A program made the translations under genes and the position numbers. From NCBI GenBank assembly GCA_034435635.1, contig DAOTWY010000039.1, positions 1 to 64,000 on the forward strand: 64,000 bases of DNA, given 5' to 3'. The notes beneath the pieces were generated by a model. The model did not search any database, was not told the DNA's origin, and worked only from the letters and a program-made list of their open reading frames with translations. This document shows positions 18,404 through 26,401 of this stretch, in pieces. Positions within the stretch are counted from its first letter, which is position 1; each line of letters begins with the position of its first letter. The stretch comes from DAOTWY01 sp003696565. Its GTDB lineage: Bacteria; Chloroflexota; Anaerolineae; Aggregatilineales; Phototrophicaceae.

Positions 18404-18440
18404 ATAGTTAATTCGTATCGTTAAATTTGAGATTACGCTT

Positions 18441-19439
18441 ATGACGACCGAACAAATCTTGATTCTAGGTGGCGCAATTTTAGCTGCACTGGTTATCATC
18501 GCAATTGGCATCTTAAGTGCCCGTTCTGAAGAAGATTTAATTGAAGAACGCTTAAGCCGTGCAACAGGGAATGAGCTTGAGCCTTTTTTAGGTAATATTG
18601 AAGAAACATCGGACATCACAACATCCGGTGTGGGAAGTGAACGTAGTGCGTTATCGTTTCTAGATAACATCCTCAAAGAGCGCAAGTTCGGCAAAAAATG
18701 GCGTACTCAACTTGCCCGTGCAGACATCAAACTCACTGTTGCAGAATTTGCCACCCTTCATTTTCTAGGGATGATTGGCGGTTTTGCACTGGGTTATTTT
18801 GTGCTGTTCAGCGGGGATATGGTCTTTTCTATTATTTTGGGCTTTATGGGCTTTTTCGCGCCGCGTATCTACGTTGCCCGCAGCATCAGCCGCAGGCTCA
18901 TCGCGTTTGAAAATCAACTACCCGATACGCTTAGTTTGTGGGTGAATGCACTACGCTCCGGTTATAGTGTGTTGCAATCAATGGAGGCTGTTGCCAAAGA
19001 TGCTGGTGAACCAACCCGCACTGAGTTTCAACGTGTAGTACAAGAAGTCCAAATCGGTATTGATATGAGCGACGCACTCCAGCATTTATTAGACCGTGTA
19101 GAAAGTGAAGACCTGGATTTAGTCATCACCGCTGTGAATATCCAGCGTGAAGTTGGTGGTAATTTAGCTGAAATTCTGGATGTGATTGGCACGACCATTC
19201 GTGAGCGTATTAAGCTCAAAGGAGAAATTCGTGTGTTGACCTCTCAGGGTCGCATTACGGGGTATCTCATTAGCTTTTTGCCCATTATCTTGGCGATGCT
19301 GCTCAATGTGCTGAACCCAGGGTATATGGGACAGATGTTTGAAAATCGTGCGTGCGGCTGGCCCATGATTGGGGTTGGGCTGGCGATGATTGGCATCGGT
19401 GCAGCCATTATCCAAAAAATCGTTGACATCGAAATTTAG
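18441..19439 (+). CDS. tadB: Tad pilus platform protein TadB
   Basis: A 332-residue protein with a membrane segment at the N-terminus (about 7-27), two in the middle (about 105-145) and two at the C-terminus (about 270-325). Between them is the type II secretion F domain with RLIAFENQLPDTLSLWVNALRSGYSVLQ near 155 and the DLDLVITAVNIQREVGGNLAEIL pattern near 215. TadB forms the inner-membrane platform with TadC on which CpaF acts. It starts at ATG 18441 without a strong ribosome site. The end is followed after 11 bases by tadC. Confidence 0.92.
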   Translation: MTTEQILILGGAILAALVIIAIGILSARSEEDLIEERLSRATGNELEPFLGNIEETSDITTSGVGSERSALSFLDNILKERKFGKKWRTQLARADIKLTVAEFATLHFLGMIGGFALGYFVLFSGDMVFSIILGFMGFFAPRIYVARSISRRLIAFENQLPDTLSLWVNALRSGYSVLQSMEAVAKDAGEPTRTEFQRVVQEVQIGIDMSDALQHLLDRVESEDLDLVITAVNIQREVGGNLAEILDVIGTTIRERIKLKGEIRVLTSQGRITGYLISFLPIILAMLLNVLNPGYMGQMFENRACGWPMIGVGLAMIGIGAAIIQKIVDIEI

Positions 19440-19450
19440 GAGGTCATCAT

Positions 19451-20377
19451 ATGCTTCCATTTATCATCATCGGGGTTTTAATCTTGTTGGCGGTTATGGT
19501 TTACATCGGCTTACGAGAAGACCGCGAGCGTGACCCACTCGCTGAGCGGTTAGCCATGTATGGCGAACGTGAACTACCAGAATCGCTAGAAGAAGTTGAG
19601 CTTTCCATCGGCTTTAAAGAGCGTGTTCTCGTCCCGTTTATGCGGGGTGTTGCTGATATCGTTATTAAGTTCACTCCACAAAAACAATTGGAACATGTCC
19701 GCCATAAGTTAGAACTTGCAGGCTTAACAACAGACCCGGTCACGTTCTTCCTTCAGCGGATTATTTGGACAATTGCTTTTGGGATTGGGGCAGCTTTGTT
19801 TGGCTTTGTCGTACAGAAGGAAGCCTTCAGCACTGCGATGCTCTATACAGCAGGCGGGGCGGCACTTGGGTATTATTTCCCCATGTCTTCCCTCAATAGT
19901 AAAATTAGAAAACGTCAGGAAAACATCATTAAAGCCTTGCCAGATGCTCTTGACCTATTAGTTATCTGTGTGGAAGCAGGTCTTGGGTTTGATATGGCAA
20001 TGGGTAAAGTCTATGAAAAATGGGATAATGAACTTGCGCTCGCTTTTGGGCGTGTGCTACGAGAAATTCAGCTTGGTAAGCTCCGCAGAGAAGCCTTAAA
20101 AGATATGGCAGACCGGATGGATGTACCTGATGTCAATGCCTTTACCGCCGCTATTATCCAAGCAGATCAACTTGGTGTGAGTATGGCAACCATTCTTCGC
20201 GTGCAATCTGACCAAATGCGTACCAAACGCCGCCAACGTGCCCAAGAAAAAGCTCAGCAGGCACCTGTTAAAATGATGATCCCAATGGTTTTACTCATCT
20301 TCCCATCAATCTGGATTGTGCTATTAGGTCCTGCCGTTTTACAGGTGATGGCATCCGGCGTTGGGGCAATGTTCTAA
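19451..20377 (+). CDS. tadC: Tad pilus platform protein TadC
   Basis: A 308-residue T2SS F-domain protein. Membrane segments lie at about 2-20, 100-140 and 275-305. The core has IIKALPDALDLLVICVEAGLGFD (near 158), LREIQLGKLRREALKDMADR (near 200) and ADQLGVSMATILRVQSDQMR (near 237). It pairs with TadB in the platform of the pilus machine. The start ATG 19451 follows an ideal AGGAGGT. No pilin, TadV, TadZ or TadG gene follows, so the rest of the machine is elsewhere. Confidence 0.92.
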   Translation: MLPFIIIGVLILLAVMVYIGLREDRERDPLAERLAMYGERELPESLEEVELSIGFKERVLVPFMRGVADIVIKFTPQKQLEHVRHKLELAGLTTDPVTFFLQRIIWTIAFGIGAALFGFVVQKEAFSTAMLYTAGGAALGYYFPMSSLNSKIRKRQENIIKALPDALDLLVICVEAGLGFDMAMGKVYEKWDNELALAFGRVLREIQLGKLRREALKDMADRMDVPDVNAFTAAIIQADQLGVSMATILRVQSDQMRTKRRQRAQEKAQQAPVKMMIPMVLLIFPSIWIVLLGPAVLQVMASGVGAMF

Positions 20378-20397
20378 AATCATCCAAGAGCTTAATT

Positions 20398-20425
20398 TTG
20401 CAAAGTATCAAAACCGGTGTAAAAT
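20398..20425 (+). promoter_or_regulatory. Predicted promoter upstream of comF
   Basis: TTGCAA (20398-20403) and TAAAAT (20420-20425) are 16 bases apart, with transcription expected near 20432, 37 bases before the comF ATG. Confidence 0.45.
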
Positions 20426-20468
20426 AGTGATAAGTAGGGATTAAAAGCCTTAACCTGGAGATCATTAA

Positions 20469-21146
20469 ATGCCAGGATTCATCACAAAGATTCCAAAAGC
20501 CCAGAAACATACACCTGGGCTTTTTGCGTCTATATCCAACGCGCTTTTAGATTTAATCTTTCCCCCAAGATGTGAGCACTGCAACCGTGTTGATTTCCGT
20601 TGGTGTGATGACTGCCTGGCAGACCTAAACGCTTTGCCAATCGATTTGCAAGAACGTCGGATATTGAATCAGCTCTCTGCTGCTTCTACCGGATCACATA
20701 TCGGTCTATTGCAACATGCCATTCATGCGTTGAAATATGCAAATGTCCCAACACTCAGTGAACCATTAGCAGAGCGTCTAATAAATGCACTGCATCAACT
20801 TGGTTGGGCAGTGGATTGCAGCGTACCAGTACCAATGCACCCTACCCGCTTGGCACAGCGTGGTTACAACCAAGCCGCGTTACTTGCACATCACCTGCTG
20901 TTACCAATGATAGATGGTTTAGAACGCATCCGTGAGACACGCTCCCAGGTTGGCTTAACTCGTGAAGAACGTTTACAGAATGTACAAGGTGCATTTTTAG
21001 CAAAGGAGGATTTTAACGAAAAAACTGTGCTTTTAATTGATGACGTACTGACGACAGGCGCAACGTTGATCGGTTGCACACAGGCACTGTACCAAGCCGG
21101 TGCGCACCAAGTATTCGCTTTAACGGTCAGTCAGGCTAATTCATAA
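20469..21146 (+). CDS. comF: ComF family phosphoribosyltransferase-like protein
   Basis: A 225-residue protein with a four-Cys zinc module (CEHC near 38, CDDC near 50) and a type I phosphoribosyltransferase domain: VPVPMHPTRLAQRGYNQA (near 119) and the PRPP loop VLLIDDVLTTGAT (near 188). ComF helps take up single-stranded DNA in competent bacteria and occurs more widely with unclear roles. ATG 20469 has GGAG 8-9 bases upstream and there is no later in-frame start before the zinc module. Unusually, a terminator-shaped hairpin lies in codons 9-19. ComM/YifB at 60.5-62 kb is another competence-related gene in the window. Confidence 0.87.
   Translation: MPGFITKIPKAQKHTPGLFASISNALLDLIFPPRCEHCNRVDFRWCDDCLADLNALPIDLQERRILNQLSAASTGSHIGLLQHAIHALKYANVPTLSEPLAERLINALHQLGWAVDCSVPVPMHPTRLAQRGYNQAALLAHHLLLPMIDGLERIRETRSQVGLTREERLQNVQGAFLAKEDFNEKTVLLIDDVLTTGATLIGCTQALYQAGAHQVFALTVSQANS
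20495..20525 (+). terminator. Terminator-like hairpin inside the comF 5' coding region
   Basis: AAAAGCCCAG (20495-20504) pairs with CTGGGCTTTT (20515-20524) across a 10-base loop, then one more T. The shape fits an intrinsic terminator, only about 65-90 bases after the predicted transcript start. It could act as an attenuator released by ribosomes translating the first codons. Confidence 0.5.
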
Positions 21147-21182
21147 ATTATTTTTTACACTATCAACTGTAAGGAGTCACAG

Positions 21183-21815
21183 ATGAACCTTCAAATTCGT
21201 GGCAATGATATTAAAATTACGGAATATCTGGATGATTTCGCCCGGAAAAAATTAAGCAAACTAGAGCGTTATCTCCCCAATATCTCAGAGGTTCGTCTTG
21301 ATCTATCAAGGAAAAAGACCCGTAGCGGTCCGGGCATTTTTTCCGCACAAATTACTTTGCGCCACTCACGCGGGGCAATTTTACGATCAGAGCAACGAAT
21401 TGACGGTATAGAACAAGACGCTGTACAAAAATCTATTGTAGGTGCTATCAATAAAATGTATCGTCAAATTGATCGCTTCAAAGGGAAGCGTGAAGTCGGG
21501 CGGCGCAAAGGGGCAGATTATAAATACATCGCAACCGCGGAAGAAATCGCTACGTCAGAAGACATTCCAGAAGATGATGAGTTCATGCAGATTGCGCAAG
21601 AGTATCAATATGAAGAAGATGTTGAAGCTGGCACTATTGTGCGGCGTAAAGAGGTGGTGTTACACCCCATGACAGAAGATGAAGCGATTGAGCAGATGGA
21701 ACTGCTAGGGCATGACTTTTTCATGTTCTTGAACGGCAAAAGCGGCGAAATCAACGTGGTATATTTACGGAAAGGTGGTGGTTACGGCATCCTCATTCCA
21801 ACTCGTGAATCATAA
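21183..21815 (+). CDS. hpf: Long-form ribosome hibernation promoting factor
   Basis: A 210-residue protein. The N-terminal RaiA domain (about 1-105) has MNLQIRGNDIKITEYLDDF and the KLSKLERYLP pattern. A linker follows, and the C-terminal dimerisation domain (about 150-207) has VVLHPMTEDEAIEQMELLGHDFFMF and VYLRKGGGYGILIP. The long form joins two 70S ribosomes into inactive 100S dimers in starvation or stationary phase. AAGGAGTCACAG precedes the ATG. It is followed by a good terminator. Confidence 0.95.
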   Translation: MNLQIRGNDIKITEYLDDFARKKLSKLERYLPNISEVRLDLSRKKTRSGPGIFSAQITLRHSRGAILRSEQRIDGIEQDAVQKSIVGAINKMYRQIDRFKGKREVGRRKGADYKYIATAEEIATSEDIPEDDEFMQIAQEYQYEEDVEAGTIVRRKEVVLHPMTEDEAIEQMELLGHDFFMFLNGKSGEINVVYLRKGGGYGILIPTRES

Positions 21816-21824
21816 ATACCACAG

Positions 21825-21845
21825 GGGCGCGTTATGCGCCCTTTT
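21825..21845 (+). terminator. Intrinsic terminator of hpf
   Basis: GGGCGC (21825-21830), loop GTTAT, GCGCCC (21836-21841), then TTTT. It lies between the convergent hpf and glycosyltransferase genes. Confidence 0.75.
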
Positions 21846-21856
21846 CACAAATTGAA

Positions 21857-22630
21857 TTATTGGTGTACTTTACGCCAAAGTTGCCACAATAACCAATATT
21901 TTTTAAACTCATACCAAGCCATCAAGCGACTTAACCGCAAACCATGTAATCCATCCTGATACCCCTTCAGGGTGAAAAATCGCCACCAAAAATGACGTAA
22001 CGGTTGTAAAATAAAATTCCTAAACTTAGGGTGGATTCCTTGCTCATACAAAATTTGCGCCTCATAAGCCGTATAGACACGTTGTTTAGCGGCAAAGTGT
22101 GCAGCGTCTTTATAGTTATAATGTGTGATATGTTCCGTTAGTGTGCCTAAGGCACGCTCTCCACGTGCTAAAACAACCACTTCATGTACTTTACGTTCTG
22201 GGTCATAATATGCCGCTCCAATTCGCAGCAAGCGTGTCTGATAATCAGGATACCAGCCTGTCGCACGGGTTAATTTACCAAAAATATAGTTATGACGCGG
22301 GATACGCCACGCATCGTACTGTGGTTGATCAATCACACGACGTATTTCAGCCGCAAGCTCCGGCGGAATACGCTCATCGGCATCAACAAATAGAACCCAA
22401 TCTGCACCACGCCCACGCGCTGCGTTTAACGCATCATTGCGCTGCTGGGCATAGTTATTAAACATATTTTGAATAACATCCGCACCAGCTTTTTGCGCTA
22501 ACTGAACGGTGTTATCTGTACTATATGAATCAAACACCAACACAGAATCGGCAAAAGCCACGCTTGCTATACATTCAGCGATATGCTCGCACTCGTTTCG
22601 CGTTAAAATCACCGCCATTAAATGAGTCAT
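21857..22630 (-). CDS. Family 2 glycosyltransferase, WaaE/KdtX-like
   Basis: A 257-residue GT-A fold enzyme. It has AVILTRNECEHIAECIASV at the N-terminus, DSYSTDNT (near 36), QQRNDALNAA (near 64) and the metal-binding DADER (near 82), then the WRIPRHNYIFGK pattern near 108. It resembles enzymes that add glucose or heptose-type sugars to glycolipid cores. No membrane segment is seen. It overlaps the preceding transferase gene by 4 bases (ATGA), so the two are coupled. Confidence 0.85.
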   Translation of the reverse strand: MTHLMAVILTRNECEHIAECIASVAFADSVLVFDSYSTDNTVQLAQKAGADVIQNMFNNYAQQRNDALNAARGRGADWVLFVDADERIPPELAAEIRRVIDQPQYDAWRIPRHNYIFGKLTRATGWYPDYQTRLLRIGAAYYDPERKVHEVVVLARGERALGTLTEHITHYNYKDAAHFAAKQRVYTAYEAQILYEQGIHPKFRNFILQPLRHFWWRFFTLKGYQDGLHGLRLSRLMAWYEFKKYWLLWQLWRKVHQ

Positions 22631-23526
22631 GTTGCCATCTCAATCACAGTTTGATAAGCATGGATTAACTCTGATGAATCAGCTTGCCGGATTTTACGCT
22701 TCATACCGAGTACAACCAAACGCTTTGCCAATGTGAGCTTCCACGCCGGATAGTGTTTTTCAAATAAGTACAATCGGCTTTTCCACAGATTCACCACACT
22801 TTGCGGTTTGACCTGACCAGTGCTTTGCCCACTCAAATGCGTGATATGAGCAGCAGGCACACACTTTACCCGCCACCCTGCTTGATGAATTCGCCACGCC
22901 CAATCAATTTCTTCACAATACATAAAGAAATTTTCATCAAACATACCAGTCTGTTGAATGACTTTATACTTAAGCATCATCGTCGCACCCAAGGTAAAGT
23001 CAACATCAAACGGCTGTCCTGAATCATACCAAGCACGTGGATAGCGTCCATTGAATCGTCCTTCAATCCAACGCCCAGGAGTCGGAAAAAATTCGACCCA
23101 TAACTGCCGTAATCCTGGAAAAGCAAACGCTGCATGTTGAAAACTGCCATCTTCATAACTGAGCCTCGCCCCGACTAATCCTAAATCCGGCTCAGCCATC
23201 AAAGCATTATATAATGTGCGTGTGGCTCCTGGGTGCGTAATTGTATCTGGATTAAGCAAATAAACCGCTTGCGGTGGATTTTCCAACGCCATAATGCGCC
23301 GAATCGCGTGGTTATTCCCAGCAGCAAAGCCCAGGTTTTCTGGACTAGCGTAAATATCAGCCTGCGGAAATTCTGCACGTAACGCCTCCACAGTGCCATC
23401 AGACGATGCACTATCCACAACATAAACTTGCGCATCAAACTCATCTAAATCAGCATACAACGTCTGAAGTGCTTGGCGCGCTAATTCCCGCACATTCCAG
23501 GTCACAATAACAACAGCTAGTTGCAT
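22627..23526 (-). CDS. Family 2 glycosyltransferase, rhamnosyltransferase-like
   Basis: A 299-residue enzyme. It has VVIVTWNVRELARQAL at the start, VDSASSDGTVEAL (near 37), ENLGFAAGNNHAI (near 62), LLNPDT (near 90) and an acceptor/catalytic region FFMYCEEIDWAWRIHQAGW (near 200), the usual WbbL-type pattern with an acidic catalytic base. AGGA lies 7 bases before ATG 23526. It sits one base after the lipoprotein stop. Confidence 0.87.
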   Translation of the reverse strand: MQLAVVIVTWNVRELARQALQTLYADLDEFDAQVYVVDSASSDGTVEALRAEFPQADIYASPENLGFAAGNNHAIRRIMALENPPQAVYLLNPDTITHPGATRTLYNALMAEPDLGLVGARLSYEDGSFQHAAFAFPGLRQLWVEFFPTPGRWIEGRFNGRYPRAWYDSGQPFDVDFTLGATMMLKYKVIQQTGMFDENFFMYCEEIDWAWRIHQAGWRVKCVPAAHITHLSGQSTGQVKPQSVVNLWKSRLYLFEKHYPAWKLTLAKRLVVLGMKRKIRQADSSELIHAYQTVIEMAT

Positions 23527-23527
23527 T

Positions 23528-24823
23528 TTATCGTCCTAATTGTGAAAAATCATAACCAGTGCTTGCCAAATAAGCGTCTAGGTCATCTAAGTCATCTGGC
23601 TCAAGTGGGATAAACGCCTCCTGCCCTAATAGCAAATGCATCAACCGCCCATAAACGACATCATTGGCAATTTCCGGCAAGGTATTTGTTAAATCTAACC
23701 GAACACCTAAATCAAGTTCTAGCGGATAAAGCAATATCCCATAAGGCAACGGTTCAATTTCTGCCGCTACCGTCACCGCATCTATATCCAAATTTTCAAG
23801 TTGATCTCGAGAAAAGCCCGCTGAGGCACAATCACCACGTACCACTGCATCAAACATAGTCTCTACATCATCATATGCCACCACTTCAAGCGGTATCAGG
23901 TCGTTCTGATCTAAGAAAACAGATGGGATAAACCAGCCATAATAATCCGTCAGCCCTAAACGGCAGAATGTCCGCCCATTGATAGCCCCAACATTACTTG
24001 TACCCAAGTCGCTATTCAGCACAATCACCGCCGGGTTCGTCAAACGTAACTCACCCGGATCAAACGGTTCAAGCGGCATAGGGGTCGATGTTGGCATTGG
24101 GCTGGGTTCTGGGGTTAATTCTGGGGTGACTTCTGAAGTAGCTTCTGGCTCTGGTGTCAGTTCAGGTGATACAACAGGGATGTTAGCAAAATCATCACGC
24201 GGATTTTCTGCTCTGGCTAATAACAAAGCAGGCTCACCACAACGATTTGCCAATGCAGCGGCATATGTAAAAGCCTCTAACCAAGCAATTGAGATGATGC
24301 CACGATCTGAATCACACAATGCTGCCAGCGCATCTGCTGGGAATTCCACAAACACCAACTCCAGATGCAAACGCCCAGTCACATCTAAAACCGCGTCTGC
24401 CACCTGTTGCCCCACCCCATTTTGAACATGACGGATTAAATCCGAGACAGTTTGCAACTCTTGCAGATGATAGCTATAGGTTGATACGTTAAAATCACGC
24501 TGTAACAACGGGATGATCTCGTTCAAGTCATCGCTCAATCCCAAATCATCCCGCAAGCTCGCATCCAACGCATAAGCATCCATATTAGCACCGGCTTCTT
24601 CTAACAGAAGTGGTATACGGGTTGCAATTGTGTCCACCGGTGACAACACCATGCGGATGGGGTTTTCTGCCGAGCCAGGCGTGTATCCAACACGGACATC
24701 ATCTGCCAGCCGGACAATTGGCGTTGGTTCGGTAGGACGGTCACTTTGAGGCGTGTTTTCCTCACCGCCACCACATGCCGCCAACATCACAATAAGCGCG
24801 AACATCCAATAACGCATACGCAT
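23528..24823 (-). CDS. PhnD-like substrate-binding lipoprotein
   Basis: A 431-residue lipoprotein with signal peptide and lipobox LAAC (Cys17). The two halves of a periplasmic-binding fold are visible: NPIRMVLSPVDTIATRIPLLL after the signal, and later VIVLNSDLGTSNVGAINGRTFCRLGLTDYYGW and SAGFSRDQLENL. A Thr/Pro/Glu repeat linker splits them (about 210-240). The fold resembles phosphate/phosphonate binders of ABC transporters, but no permease or ATPase genes are near. ATG 24823 was preferred because AGAGG lies 8 bases upstream; GTG 24832 and ATG 24829 overlap that site. The linker between lobes is unusual. Confidence 0.65.
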   Translation of the reverse strand: MRMRYWMFALIVMLAACGGGEENTPQSDRPTEPTPIVRLADDVRVGYTPGSAENPIRMVLSPVDTIATRIPLLLEEAGANMDAYALDASLRDDLGLSDDLNEIIPLLQRDFNVSTYSYHLQELQTVSDLIRHVQNGVGQQVADAVLDVTGRLHLELVFVEFPADALAALCDSDRGIISIAWLEAFTYAAALANRCGEPALLLARAENPRDDFANIPVVSPELTPEPEATSEVTPELTPEPSPMPTSTPMPLEPFDPGELRLTNPAVIVLNSDLGTSNVGAINGRTFCRLGLTDYYGWFIPSVFLDQNDLIPLEVVAYDDVETMFDAVVRGDCASAGFSRDQLENLDIDAVTVAAEIEPLPYGILLYPLELDLGVRLDLTNTLPEIANDVVYGRLMHLLLGQEAFIPLEPDDLDDLDAYLASTGYDFSQLGR

Positions 24824-24858
24824 GGTCATCACCTCTAGTTAATTGAATTCGTTTCGCC

Positions 24859-26253
24859 CTAATTATCCTCTTGCGTGGTCAAATCCGCCAATTCAATCTC
24901 ACGGGCACCCACCACATTGTTAATCATATCCACATCCTCATGAATTAAGCCCGCCCAGCAATTCATCGGGTTAGCTGCTTCAATCAATTCAGTCATGCGG
25001 ATAGCCCCCCAAACTTCAGCACGCCTTCCTGGCTCCAAATACAAATACGTATTACCAGAAACCGGATCGTACCGTTCGACCAAGTCTTCCGCAGAGCCAA
25101 TTGCCCATCGCCAGGGGTAACTTTCTGGCGCGCTTTCACAATCAATCCCAACGCGCCACACACCAGATTGCTCCATCGCCCCCAATGAGGCAGCCCGTTG
25201 CGTCTGTTGATAAACCGTCCCCGGGGGTGGACCCGATGTGCGGATGGGGGCTTCGCCATAATTTTCAACCGTTAAACGGAAAACCAGCATATCGCCCACC
25301 GCCATCGTTACCGGCAACACAGCCGTATCACCGGGGCGGTCTGGCATGGGGATCAACTCCCCTAAATGCTCCGCATCAGAGTAATATCGCTCATCGTATG
25401 GCATGGAAACAAACACGACAGTGGCTCCAACAGTCTGCGCTACGATTTCACCTCTTGGTTTACCGCCATCTGCAATCGTCAGTGTAGCGACACGCCGGAT
25501 CACTTGTCCTTCTGCGTCTTGTGCTTCTGCAACAACCAAATAATCACCATTTGGCGGCGGGTCTGCACCAATATCCACGCCCCCCTCATAATCATAAGTA
25601 TGCCGCCCGGCTTGGTTGACCTCACGCCCTTCTTCTCGTCTTACCACAGGAATCCGTCGATTTTCTGCATCCAGCAAATAGACATCCAACGCCTCTACAT
25701 CTTTTTCAATATATACGTTGATGCTGGTGCGATCCGAAATCCCATCTTGATTTGGTGTAAACACTTCCGGCGAAACAGAAAACTCCGTAATCCAGGGGAG
25801 TTGACTATCGCCATCCACCACGTTAAGCGTGCCTGTTTGAGTGGCTGTTTCCCCATCATCTGTTTGAACGGTAAACGTCCATATATATTCACCGTTTGGG
25901 ATCAACCGACGTAAAATTTCGGCATCAATGGCGGGGTCATCTGGCAGGCTAAACCCATCTACCACGCCACTAAACAAAACAGCATATGCCCCAGCCCCAC
26001 GGGGTTGTGCCTGCCGGAAGTAATAGATATCACCATTTTGCGCCTCAAATGCCAAGGTGACATTCGCCGCTTGGGTTATTTCATAGCTGAATTGTGTGAT
26101 GTCATCACGCCCATCTGCATTGGGAGAAATCGTTGTCAAATTAAATTCAGCATACAGCAATAGATCACGTTCCGGCGTGAGCAGTTGCGCCCCAAGCACA
26201 AGCATCACCGCCGCCGCAAAAAACGCTGCCACAATTACAAGTCCAACTCGCAT
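24859..26253 (-). CDS. Secreted protein with FlgD-like Ig domains
   Basis: A 464-residue protein anchored by one N-terminal membrane segment (about 3-25). Two beta domains of FlgD-Ig type begin with paired motifs: ISPNADGRDDITQFSYEI (near 42) and VFTPNQDGISDRTSINVYI (near 162). Both carry the NxDGxxD calcium-like loop often found in cell-surface and gliding-associated proteins. The second half (about 275-455) has a beta-rich region like CARDB. It is the first gene of a four-gene minus operon with the lipoprotein and two glycosyltransferases, suggesting an extracellular or envelope role. Confidence 0.6.
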   Translation of the reverse strand: MRVGLVIVAAFFAAAVMLVLGAQLLTPERDLLLYAEFNLTTISPNADGRDDITQFSYEITQAANVTLAFEAQNGDIYYFRQAQPRGAGAYAVLFSGVVDGFSLPDDPAIDAEILRRLIPNGEYIWTFTVQTDDGETATQTGTLNVVDGDSQLPWITEFSVSPEVFTPNQDGISDRTSINVYIEKDVEALDVYLLDAENRRIPVVRREEGREVNQAGRHTYDYEGGVDIGADPPPNGDYLVVAEAQDAEGQVIRRVATLTIADGGKPRGEIVAQTVGATVVFVSMPYDERYYSDAEHLGELIPMPDRPGDTAVLPVTMAVGDMLVFRLTVENYGEAPIRTSGPPPGTVYQQTQRAASLGAMEQSGVWRVGIDCESAPESYPWRWAIGSAEDLVERYDPVSGNTYLYLEPGRRAEVWGAIRMTELIEAANPMNCWAGLIHEDVDMINNVVGAREIELADLTTQEDN

Positions 26254-26333
26254 CTAAAAATTCCATCCCTAATCTACTTGAGGTGACCGTTCGCAGTTTA
26301 ACGTACACATGCCCCCCACGACAAGACTCACAA

Positions 26334-26363
26334 TTTACATCGTGTCCTAAAGTAGTGTATATT
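26334..26363 (+). promoter_or_regulatory. Predicted promoter of lon
   Basis: TTTACA (26334-26339) and TATATT (26358-26363) are 18 bases apart, leaving a 5' leader of about 30 bases before TTG 26402. No CIRCE or HAIR element was recognised nearby. Confidence 0.45.
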
Positions 26364-26401
26364 CTAAAATTAACGCCATAGCAATCGACAAGGATAACCC
26401 A

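Noticed and set aside
24061..24180. Short tandem DNA repeat
   Set aside because: The repetition is explained by the Thr/Pro/Glu-rich protein linker and is not a separate repeat element.
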